Origin: Bacteroidota bacterium
GTDB lineage: Bacteria > Bacteroidota > Rhodothermia > Rhodothermales > UBA10348
Length of the DNA stretch: 5,288 nucleotides
Reading direction: 5' to 3'
NCBI GenBank assembly: GCA_004356385.1
Contig: SMXL01000129.1
Span: 1-5,288, forward strand
The position numbers and the translations under genes are program-made. Positions 1-5,151 of this stretch are shown in pieces. The number at the start of each line of letters is the position of its first letter. Positions within the stretch are counted from its first letter, which is position 1. Under the pieces are notes generated by a model. That model searched no databases, was not told the DNA's origin, and saw only the letters and a program-made list of their open reading frames with translations.

Positions 1-425
1 ACCAGATTCAGGTGATTCCGTTTATCGTTCCCCACCGTCAGGAATACGCCGAAGTGGTGGGCTATCGAATTGAAGGGCCCAATCGAACGGCCCTTTTTAT
101 TCCTGATATCGACAGCTGGGAAGAATGGGAAGATGAGGGCCATCGATTGGAAGGGGTTTTGCAATCCGTCGACATCGCGTTCATTGACGGCTCCTTTTTT
201 GCAAACGGTGAAATTCCGGGGAGAGATATGAGTGGATTTCCGCATCCGTTTATCTCCCATACCATGGATCGTCTGAAAGATCTTCCGGAGAATCAACGCT
301 CAAAAATCAGATTTATCCATCTGAATCACACGAATCCTGCTCTTGACCTGAATTCGAGTGAGGCCCAATCGATCATCGAAGCAGGGTTTGGTCTGGCTCG
401 TCCCTTTGAACGATACGACTTATAA
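1..425 (+). CDS. PqqB-like MBL-fold metallohydrolase, C-terminal part (5' end outside window)
   Basis: The frame is open from the left edge (first full codon at 3) and reads Q-I-Q-V-I-P-F before the first possible start (GTG at 12). A conserved stretch therefore continues beyond the edge and the gene is 5'-truncated; about 140 residues are visible. Family signs are VPHRQEYAEVVGYRI, then IPDIDSW (the Asp expected to bridge metals), FIDGSFF, FPHPFISHT and, near the end, IHLNHTNPAL. The last closely resembles the H-[IL]-N-[NH]-TNP signature of PqqB, the MBL-fold oxygenase/hydrolase linked to pyrroloquinoline quinone synthesis, and of its paralogues. The N-terminal HxHxDH metal site lies outside the window. 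No other pqq gene is visible, so PQQ synthesis should not be inferred; many PqqB-like proteins have unknown substrates. The gene converges with the DinB-like gene and overlaps it by 6 nt. Family call is fairly secure, substrate unknown. Confidence 0.85.
   Translation, partial: QIQVIPFIVPHRQEYAEVVGYRIEGPNRTALFIPDIDSWEEWEDEGHRLEGVLQSVDIAFIDGSFFANGEIPGRDMSGFPHPFISHTMDRLKDLPENQRSKIRFIHLNHTNPALDLNSSEAQSIIEAGFGLARPFERYDL
420..425. other. Shared palindromic stop of two converging genes (TTATAA)
   Basis: The six bases TTATAA are their own reverse complement. Read on + they are the last Leu codon TTA and stop TAA of the PqqB-like gene; read on - they are the last Leu codon TTA and stop TAA of the DinB-like gene. 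The two genes therefore overlap by six bases and there is no intergenic terminator space between them. Confidence 0.95.
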
Positions 426-1004
426 CGTCGCCTGAGCGCGGTACTCGTCGCCGAGCTCCAGAACTACTTTTCTGGTTCTGGCGATTTGAGCCAAGTGTCG
501 ACGAGCGTGTATGACCACAATTGAGAGCCCATCAGCGAGTGAGAATCGAATCAGTGGCGAAACAGGAGAGGCAAAACGAACCCGGTTATAATCTTTTCCG
601 TCGAGCGTTCGAATCAGTTCAGAGAGTTCATCCAGCTGAACGCCGAACTCACTCAGGGTAGACTCGCTGTCAAGTGTGGGTCCGGGCTTGAATTTCTTTG
701 GCGCAGGCAGGCGCCGTGTGGACGAAGGCGAAATATTGGATAGAAAGATCTTGCCCATCCATGTCGGCCGGTAGTCTAGCGAATCGGCGCGGTTGATCGT
801 CGGTGCATTGTTGGCACTTCGGTGCAGGAGCGGCAAATATTCTCGTCCCGTTTTAGTAAGGTGCCCGACGCATGATATAATTGACCATGAATTCGGTCTC
901 GGAGGTCGCTGTAGCTCTTCATTCGACAGATCGGAGATCAGCCGGCTCAACTCCGTTCGAAGATGCTCAATGTCGTCGAGAAGTCCGGTCAGAAATAAAT
1001 TCAT
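420..1004 (-). CDS. DinB-like (DinB_2 superfamily) putative metal-dependent four-helix protein
   Basis: A 194-residue protein, a normal length for this superfamily. The expected metal triad is visible: NSWSIISCVGHL places His48 on helix 2, and VIHARRHLAQIAR places His166 and His170 in the H-xx-R-H-xx-Q pattern of the last helix. A middle segment, RRLPAPKKFKPGP (97-109), is the proline-rich loop common in DinB-like proteins of environmental bacteria. Members of the superfamily bind a divalent metal; characterised ones act in thiol (bacillithiol, mycothiol) transfer or hydrolysis, but most are uncharacterised, so no reaction is assigned. The ATG at 1004 is preceded closely by a weak GAGAA purine stretch. 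The gene lies 85 nt downstream of the PhnP-like gene on the same strand and could be the last member of that unit or have its own promoter. Its stop overlaps the converging PqqB-like gene. Confidence 0.85.
   Translation of the reverse strand: MNLFLTGLLDDIEHLRTELSRLISDLSNEELQRPPRPNSWSIISCVGHLTKTGREYLPLLHRSANNAPTINRADSLDYRPTWMGKIFLSNISPSSTRRLPAPKKFKPGPTLDSESTLSEFGVQLDELSELIRTLDGKDYNRVRFASPVSPLIRFSLADGLSIVVIHARRHLAQIARTRKVVLELGDEYRAQATL
458..481. repeat. Inverted repeat, 7-bp perfect arms with 10-nt loop, inside the 3' end of the DinB-like gene
   Basis: CCAGAAC (458-464) is followed after ten bases by its reverse complement GTTCTGG (475-481). It lies about 35 nt beyond the stop of the PqqB-like gene, inside codons of the converging gene. 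No T-run follows on either strand, so it is not a canonical intrinsic terminator. It could impede read-through or block 3' exonucleases on the + transcript, or be chance. Confidence 0.4.
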
Positions 1005-1089
1005 TTCTCATTTATCGTGCCGTTAACCGTGTCAACCCATGGCCGAAAATACACGAGACGATGTCGCAAAATTCACGCACGAGAGAATT

Positions 1090-1890
1090 CTACGTACCGG
1101 TCGAAAATGACAAACCGTCGTAGGCGAAAGCGATGCCGTCGGGAAGCTTAGCGTCTTCTTCAGCATGAAGGACGCTGTGAGCCATGTGAATGAAATATGT
1201 CTGGCGGGCTCCGATTTGCTTCGCAACGTCTACTGCCTGCGAAATCGTAAGGTGCTTTGTATGCAGGCGATGTCGTAGGGCATCGAGTACGAGTACGTCC
1301 AGGTCCTCGAGCAGCGATAAACTCTTTTCCGGTATGCGGCTCGTGTCCGTCAAATAGGCAAATTTTCCGATTCGATATCCGTAAATCAGAAGATCACCGT
1401 GCTCAACCGGTACCGGAATGGCTGTAATTTTCTCTGTTTCGTTGAACCGGCTGACCACCTGAAACGGGGTTTCTACGGCCTTCAACTCCAGATTGGGCGT
1501 TCCTGGATAGCTGCCGTCCCGAAAAATGTATCCGAACATCCGATTGAGTACTTCGGCCGAGTTGGGAGCCGCATAGCATGGAATCGCAGTTCGATTCTCA
1601 AACAGGAAAGGTCGCAGATCGTCAAGACCCACAACGTGATCAAAATGGTGATGCGTAATCAGTACAGCATCCACATTTGAAATTTCCGCCCGCATGGCCT
1701 GTGTGCGAAAATCAGGGCCGACGTCAATGATCAAATCAACGCCTTTGGCCCTAATGTAGCACGAGCACCGAAGGCGATTATCCCGAGGATCATCGGACTG
1801 GCAGACTTTACACGAACATCCAATCACAGGAATTCCCGTCGACGTCCCCGTCCCGAGAATAGTAATCTGAATTTCTTCGTCCTCAGTCAT
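1090..1890 (-). CDS. PhnP-like MBL-fold metal-dependent hydrolase
   Basis: A 266-residue protein of the PhnP/YcbX-like branch of the metallo-beta-lactamase superfamily. Visible in order: ILGTGTSTGIPVIGC at the N-terminus with C25-x-C27-xx-C30, the extra cysteine zinc site of PhnP proteins; SDDPRDNRLR; DVGPDFR; THHHFDH (H80, H82, D84, H85) as the dinuclear metal site; H164 (VEHGD) and D182 (LTDTS) as further ligands; DALRHRLHTKHLT (H210, H213); and the terminal FIHMAH (H235) and YDGL elements. PhnP of E. coli cleaves 5-phosphoribosyl 1,2-cyclic phosphate in the C-P lyase pathway, but no phn gene is here, so this is likely a phosphodiesterase of unknown substrate. I prefer the ATG at 1890 over the upstream ATG at 1947: the extra 19 residues (Arg/Ser/Thr-rich) match no family sequence and overlap the preceding gene, whereas 1890 has GGAGG just upstream. 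It overlaps the upstream gene by 8 nt (ATGACTGA), implying translational coupling. Confidence 0.92.
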   Translation of the reverse strand: MTEDEEIQITILGTGTSTGIPVIGCSCKVCQSDDPRDNRLRCSCYIRAKGVDLIIDVGPDFRTQAMRAEISNVDAVLITHHHFDHVVGLDDLRPFLFENRTAIPCYAAPNSAEVLNRMFGYIFRDGSYPGTPNLELKAVETPFQVVSRFNETEKITAIPVPVEHGDLLIYGYRIGKFAYLTDTSRIPEKSLSLLEDLDVLVLDALRHRLHTKHLTISQAVDVAKQIGARQTYFIHMAHSVLHAEEDAKLPDGIAFAYDGLSFSTGT

Positions 1891-2203
1891 CGTCCTCCGT
1901 CTCGAAATCGAGTAGCGGGTTGGCTTTCCAGGCCTCGTCGAGCGCATGTCGAACGGCGGGTCTCAAATAGACGGAATCAACGGGTAGATTTCTGAGGGCT
2001 TCGGCCAGGACAGCTACATGAATCTCAGGTGGATGTTGACGGTTGAGCATCAATATCTCTTCCCCTTTGCGAATACAGAATCCTCCTCTGAAGCTTCCTT
2101 TCTCTCTTCTTACCCTTACGTCCAGTTGACGGGCGGCATCTTCGAGCTCTTTGGCGATCTGTGATGACTTCATTCCTGCTTCGATTGTGGCTGCTGATTG
2201 CAT
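1883..2203 (-). CDS. Small conserved-looking protein of unknown function (106 aa)
   Basis: I cannot assign a function. The protein is hydrophilic, has no signal peptide or membrane segment, and appears to have an alpha/beta character: a helix at about 12-28, the strand-like FRGGFC (38-43), then a hairpin IRKGEEILMLNR (44-55), a helix at HPPEIHVAVLAEALRNL (57-73), YLRPAVRHALDEA (79-91) and an acidic tail ETEDDD. The GGxC, LNR-xx-P-xE and YLRPAVR motifs look like conserved family positions rather than a random frame, and resemble small uncharacterised proteins I associate with Bacteroidota-type genomes (memory, not a search result). It starts 27 nt after the beta-barrel gene and overlaps the PhnP-like gene by 8 nt, so it is almost certainly co-translated with the latter. 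Start is uncertain: ATG at 2203 lacks a clear ribosome site; the internal ATG at 2173 has AGGA directly abutting it. Confidence 0.8.
   Translation of the reverse strand: MQSAATIEAGMKSSQIAKELEDAARQLDVRVRREKGSFRGGFCIRKGEEILMLNRQHPPEIHVAVLAEALRNLPVDSVYLRPAVRHALDEAWKANPLLDFETEDDD
1894..1898 (-). promoter_or_regulatory. Ribosome binding site deciding the start of the PhnP-like gene
   Basis: On the - strand GGAGG is followed by ACG and the ATG at 1890. The spacing is short but this is the best Shine-Dalgarno match seen at any start in the window. It lies inside the last codons of the preceding small gene, consistent with coupled translation. Confidence 0.6.
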
Positions 2204-2230
2204 CCGGATGATTGAGTCTCGTCCTGCTCT

Positions 2231-3007
2231 CTACCAATTTACGCCAATTCGGATTCCATGCTGCTTGCCAATGAAATTTTGATCGTTACCAAACTGTTCT
2301 GCCAGATCCCATTTCTGCCAACGGAACGAATAGCCTAACGTGATCCCAATTTCTCCTGAAATCGGACCAACCGTCAATTCTACGCCAGCATCCAGGAGTG
2401 AAGAGGTGCCACTTCCGAATCCGAACGAACTCGACGCCAATCCAAAGAACGGAATAACATGCGCGGAAATGCGGGTAGATCCTGTTTCGTGCAGCAGCCC
2501 CACACCAATTCCGAGAGCAAGCACCGTTGATTCAAAACGATCGAAGGATCCCGTCGAAGCGTCTGCAGACAGACGCCGATAGCCACTGTGAAGCGCGACA
2601 GGCACCACGAGTTGTGTTTTCGCATCGGGCAGCGCTGGAAAGGGTCTTAGCGCACCACTCAACTGAATAACGGTCTGCAAGATTTCCAGATCCGTCCCGT
2701 CCTCGTTCACACTTTCCTGCGTTCCACGCCCAACCGACACGAATATCCCTGGTTTGGAGTAGAAAATGCTATATATAGGATCGGAAAATGATTCGTCCTG
2801 CAAGACCGTACAATTTCCTGCCTCGTCGCTGCTCAAACAGGACGGGTCGATTTGAGAAAAATCCGGAAACGAAAAAGAAATACCCGCGGACTGACGCGGC
2901 GCGCCCCGCGAACCGTAGTTTCTTTGTCTGGCTTCAGTCTCAATCGTCCATCCAAGAACGAAAAGCATCGAGAGAGCGACCAGCTTACTAATTTTGTTTG
3001 CGGTCAC
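2231..3007 (-). CDS. Exported protein, probable outer-membrane beta-barrel
   Basis: With the GTG at 3007 as start the product is 258 residues and opens with a textbook signal peptide: basic NKISK, hydrophobic LVALSMLFVLGW, then TIETEA with cleavage likely after Ala26. The rest alternates polar and hydrophobic residues in short glycine-flanked stretches (PGIFVSVGRG, VLALGIGVGLL, ISAHVIPFFGLA, ISGEIGITLGYSF, HGIRIGVNW) and ends in an aromatic residue, Trp, as expected of Omp substrates of the BAM machinery. Two cysteines (57 and 66, in PSCLSSDEAGNC) could form a periplasmic or surface disulfide. No specific family is recognised. A longer frame begins at ATG 3094, but its 29 extra residues are charged, lie within the RNase gene and would precede the signal peptide, so I reject that start. 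The gene overlaps the RNase gene by 20 nt and is followed after 27 nt by the small gene. Confidence 0.75.
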   Translation of the reverse strand: MTANKISKLVALSMLFVLGWTIETEARQRNYGSRGAPRQSAGISFSFPDFSQIDPSCLSSDEAGNCTVLQDESFSDPIYSIFYSKPGIFVSVGRGTQESVNEDGTDLEILQTVIQLSGALRPFPALPDAKTQLVVPVALHSGYRRLSADASTGSFDRFESTVLALGIGVGLLHETGSTRISAHVIPFFGLASSSFGFGSGTSSLLDAGVELTVGPISGEIGITLGYSFRWQKWDLAEQFGNDQNFIGKQHGIRIGVNW

Positions 3008-4916
3008 CGCCGTTCTTTTTCCCTCGATTTCTTCGCGGGTTGCGATTCTGCCTCTTTGGCCTAGACGAAATTTCCTTGCCTGTTTTTCCGTCAAAAAATC
3101 TGAACCCCAGCGGATCCATTCGATTGTCTGACTCTACACGAATCCGAATTTTGTGTTTCAGAGACCACCGTGTATGCTGCGACGGAAACTTTCGATTCAG
3201 GTAGGCTGCCGTAAACGGATGAACGATGAGTTTCACCGGTCCTGACCGGCCTGATTCTCGAAAGGCCACGAGCCAATCTTCAATCTTCGCGGTTACATCA
3301 TCCGCACCAATTGGCGGTCTGTGTTTCTGACGAACCACCTGCTGCAGACCCGTTTTCTCGTTTCGACGTCCATCCTTCGAATCGGTCACGTCTTCGGAGG
3401 AGAACGTGGCCGTAATACTGGGTCTCAGTCTTTGACGCGTGATCTGGATTAAACCAAAATCGCTCATCGGGAGCACTTTTGTAACAGCGCGATCCTTCCT
3501 GAACTCGCGGCGAAGCAGATCATATACCTTTCGCCGGTTACGTTCCTGTCGCATGTCGATAAAATCGACCACCAAAATGCCTCCAAGATCCCGCAATCGG
3601 ACCTGCTGAGTGAGAACCATGACCGCCTCGAGATTTACCTTGAGCGAGTTCTCCTCCTGACCTAACCCTCGTCCAGCGCGACCCGAATTGACGTCGATGA
3701 CGTGCATCGCCTCGGTATGTTCTATAAAAAGATATCCGCCGGAAGGCAGGTCCACTCTCGTCTCAAACGCTTGATCGACCGCTTTGTCAATTTTTACGGC
3801 CTTGAAGATCGGTTGTCTTGATGTATGCTGCCTCACTTTCGGAGCCATCTTCGGCGCCACGGCCTGGATGTACCCCTTTATGTTTCGGTACAAGCGCGAG
3901 CTATCGATGAGTATCCGGTCGAAGTCTTCCGAGAAAAAATCTCGAATGATTGACGAGGCCATGTTTACATCTTCATGAATGACGGTCGGCGGTACCCGGT
4001 GGCTCGCCAGTCGTTGTTCAACTTTCCGCCATTTCTCGACAAGCAGTCTCAAATCGGTGTCGAGAGCTTTCGCATTTTGTCCCGACGCGACCGTTCGTAC
4101 GATCACACCAAAGCCTTCTGGTAGCAAGCTCTTTGCAAGCGCGCGTAGACGACGACGTTCCTTGAAGGAAACGATTTTCTTTGAAACCGCAACGTAATTC
4201 GCCATCGGAACCAGGACCAGGAATCTACCGGCGAGCGAAATATCCGTCGTAATCCTGCTGCCTTTTGCTTGAATGGGCTCCTTGCTGATGCGGACCAGAA
4301 TCGGTTGATCTTTTTTGAGGAACTGTACTGGATTCGGATTTCCAGAAGCTCCATTCGTCCGGTCGGAGGATCGGTCAGAGGTTCGATCATGGGTACGGCC
4401 AGAATCTCTCGTTCCTTTGGCATCCCGAGTCTGTTGGTGCTGACTCGATCGCCGTTGGCCACGAGACGATCGATCGGTGATTTGCGAGTGTTCTTTGGCT
4501 CCGCGGTTCCTAGCGTCGCCAACTTCCTCGATTTCGTATTCAGTGTCGGCGCCGTCCGAAGAATTTCGACTTCCCGAATCTCTGCGCGGATGATGCCGTC
4601 CCTTCTTGGTGATCTGATGAGAATACTTTGTTTGAAACGTCCCGACATTCGGCCGGTCTTCTTTGATGAATTCCAGCCAATCAGGTAAGCTGTCAATCAG
4701 ATCTGAAAAGTGTAAGAAGGCATCCTGTTTCTGCCCAATGTCGACGAATGCGGCTTGGATGCTTGGCATGACCCGGCGAACTTTGCCAAGGAATAAGTTG
4801 CCAATCGTCCGCTCGTAATCGTCGGTCTCGATGAAGAGTTCAGCCAGATCTCCATTTTCGACAATGGCGATTCTGGTCTGCTCCGGTTGAGCATTGATAA
4901 TAATTTCTTTAGACAT
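2988..4916 (-). CDS. rng: Ribonuclease E/G family endoribonuclease (RNase G type)
   Basis: A 642-residue Rne/Rng protein, a 5'-end-sensing single-strand endonuclease of mRNA decay and rRNA processing. In order: N-terminal strand EIIINAQPEQTRIAI; S1 domain start GNLFLGKVRRVMPSIQAAFVDIG (39-61) and DAFLHFSDL; a mostly polar/basic insertion of about 110 residues (85-197); the rest of S1 and the 5' sensor (ILVRISKEPIQAKGSR, TTDISLAGRFLVLVP, EGFGVIVRT 267-275); RNase H-like fold around 310-400; and the catalytic DNase-I-like core with IDVNSGR (Asp408) and VVDFIDM (Asp451), equivalent to D303 and D346 of E. coli RNase E. The C-terminal small domain (540-610, VHPFTAAYLN and DPLGFRFFD) is followed by an Arg/Asn/Lys tail. 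There is no E. coli-style long scaffold, so RNase G type fits best. Oddity: no cysteine anywhere, so the CPxC zinc link expected near 505-530 is missing. ATG 4916 lacks a strong ribosome site; an in-frame stop lies 40 nt upstream and no other start intervenes. Confidence 0.96.
   Translation of the reverse strand: MSKEIIINAQPEQTRIAIVENGDLAELFIETDDYERTIGNLFLGKVRRVMPSIQAAFVDIGQKQDAFLHFSDLIDSLPDWLEFIKEDRPNVGTFQTKYSHQITKKGRHHPRRDSGSRNSSDGADTEYEIEEVGDARNRGAKEHSQITDRSSRGQRRSSQHQQTRDAKGTRDSGRTHDRTSDRSSDRTNGASGNPNPVQFLKKDQPILVRISKEPIQAKGSRITTDISLAGRFLVLVPMANYVAVSKKIVSFKERRRLRALAKSLLPEGFGVIVRTVASGQNAKALDTDLRLLVEKWRKVEQRLASHRVPPTVIHEDVNMASSIIRDFFSEDFDRILIDSSRLYRNIKGYIQAVAPKMAPKVRQHTSRQPIFKAVKIDKAVDQAFETRVDLPSGGYLFIEHTEAMHVIDVNSGRAGRGLGQEENSLKVNLEAVMVLTQQVRLRDLGGILVVDFIDMRQERNRRKVYDLLRREFRKDRAVTKVLPMSDFGLIQITRQRLRPSITATFSSEDVTDSKDGRRNEKTGLQQVVRQKHRPPIGADDVTAKIEDWLVAFRESGRSGPVKLIVHPFTAAYLNRKFPSQHTRWSLKHKIRIRVESDNRMDPLGFRFFDGKTGKEISSRPKRQNRNPRRNRGKKNGGDRKQN
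4326..4634 (-). other. Codons for the low-complexity insertion in the S1 domain of the RNase
   Basis: Residues about 95-197 of the RNase are dominated by Arg, Ser, Asp, Gln, Gly and Thr, with few hydrophobic residues apart from a short YEIEEV patch. They separate the first S1 strands from the strand ILVRISKEP. The composition predicts a disordered, net positively charged loop that could bind RNA or partner proteins. E. coli RNase E has only a short link here (known family structure). The RNase frame continues straight through, so this is an insertion in one gene and not two genes. Confidence 0.85.
4353..4400 (-). repeat. Degenerate 12-bp (four-codon) tandem repeats coding Asp-Arg-Thr/Ser-x units
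   Basis: Within the RNase insertion the peptide runs GRTH-DRTS-DRSS-DRTN (residues 173-188). On the + strand successive 12-mers are related: CGGTCGGAGGAT (4360-4371), CGGTCAGAGGTT (4372-4383) and the more diverged CGATCATGGGTA (4384-4395). This looks like past slippage or duplication of a 12-bp unit that has since drifted. Confidence 0.65.
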
Positions 4917-4929
4917 ATACGTCTTTCGT

Positions 4930-4944
4930 CCAGGCGCTGCCTGG
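4930..4944 (-). promoter_or_regulatory. GC-rich hairpin 13 nt before the RNase start codon
   Basis: The - strand reads CCAGGC-AGC-GCCTGG, a perfect 6-bp stem with a 3-nt loop, ending 13 nt upstream of ATG 4916. The 3' arm together with the next base holds GGA, the only purine match that could serve as a distant Shine-Dalgarno element. The hairpin could limit initiation or be a cleavage/recognition site. Six paired bases can arise by chance. Confidence 0.4.
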
Positions 4945-4973
4945 GAGTGTACAGATCAGCTTGGCAAAGACCG

Positions 4974-4991
4974 GAGGCACTCATAAGCCTC
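4974..4991 (-). promoter_or_regulatory. Second small hairpin in the RNase leader
   Basis: On the - strand GAGGC and GCCTC form a 5-bp stem around an 8-nt loop (TTATGAGT). It lies about 60 nt upstream of the RNase start and 29 nt from the stronger hairpin. No T-run follows, so it is not a terminator. Weak on its own and listed as part of a possibly structured leader. Confidence 0.25.
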
Positions 4992-5151
4992 TTTTCATCG
5001 ATCGAAACGGAGATAGGAGTACTATTCCATGCGTAGCCAAAGCACGAGATGCCGGAGAAAAGAATCATTTTCATTATGTCTGAAAAACGAGTCAGCATCG
5101 AGTTCTGTATAGCGTTAAAACGCCCACTATTGGGTGCGCCGTGCTTGTGAT

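Larger units (their letters stand above)
4917..5151 (-). other. Untranslated leader / intergenic region upstream of the RNase gene
   Basis: These 235 nt carry no convincing gene on either strand. Open frames present are a 33-codon + frame beginning at ATG 5049 and a - frame that runs into the RNase gene in another phase; neither shows a ribosome site or a recognisable product. Two hairpins are visible near the RNase start (4930-4944 and 4974-4991). On the - strand a CATAAT hexamer at 5078-5073 resembles a -10 box but has no good -35 partner, so I do not call a promoter. A long leader is notable because E. coli rne uses its long 5' UTR for autoregulation (known); the same here would be inference. 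Confidence 0.5.

Noticed and set aside
1..425. Assigning the PqqB-like protein to PQQ cofactor synthesis
   Set aside because: No pqqA, C, D or E is visible, the N-terminal metal site is outside the window, and PqqB-like paralogues of unknown role are common.
1005..1045. TTGACA-like -35 on the - strand upstream of the DinB-like gene
   Set aside because: The only -10-like match (GATAAA) is about 13 nt away and so close to the ATG that transcription would start inside the gene; spacing and geometry do not fit.
1891..1947. N-terminal extension of the PhnP-like protein from ATG 1947
   Set aside because: The 19 extra residues are Arg/Ser/Thr-rich, match no family sequence and overlap the upstream small gene; ATG 1890 has a GGAGG site and fits the family N-terminus.
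3008..3094. N-terminal extension of the barrel protein from ATG 3094
   Set aside because: It adds 29 charged residues before the signal peptide and lies entirely in the RNase gene.
4269..4688. 139-codon + strand frame opposite the RNase insertion
   Set aside because: Antisense shadow of the same biased-composition stretch; Ser/Arg/Ile-rich product without motifs.
4103..4696. 197-codon - strand frame within the RNase gene
   Set aside because: It lies wholly inside the RNase coding region in another phase, and much of it overlaps the Arg/Ser-rich insertion, whose codons tend to leave other frames open. No family signal.
4697..5098. 133-codon - strand frame starting at ATG 5098 and running into the RNase gene
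   Set aside because: It overlaps about 220 nt of a secure gene in another phase, is rich in Ser/Arg with no recognisable motif, and has no ribosome site. Probably chance openness, though noted as a point to check.
5117..5140. Terminator-like CCCA-ATAG-TGGG followed by CG and TTTT on the - strand after the partial gene
   Set aside because: Only four consecutive pairs, then an A/C mismatch, and a T-run of four; too weak for an intrinsic terminator call.
5049..5150. 33-codon + frame beginning MPEKRIIFIM in the RNase leader
   Set aside because: Too short to judge, no proper ribosome site or promoter, and no neighbouring gene on that strand.
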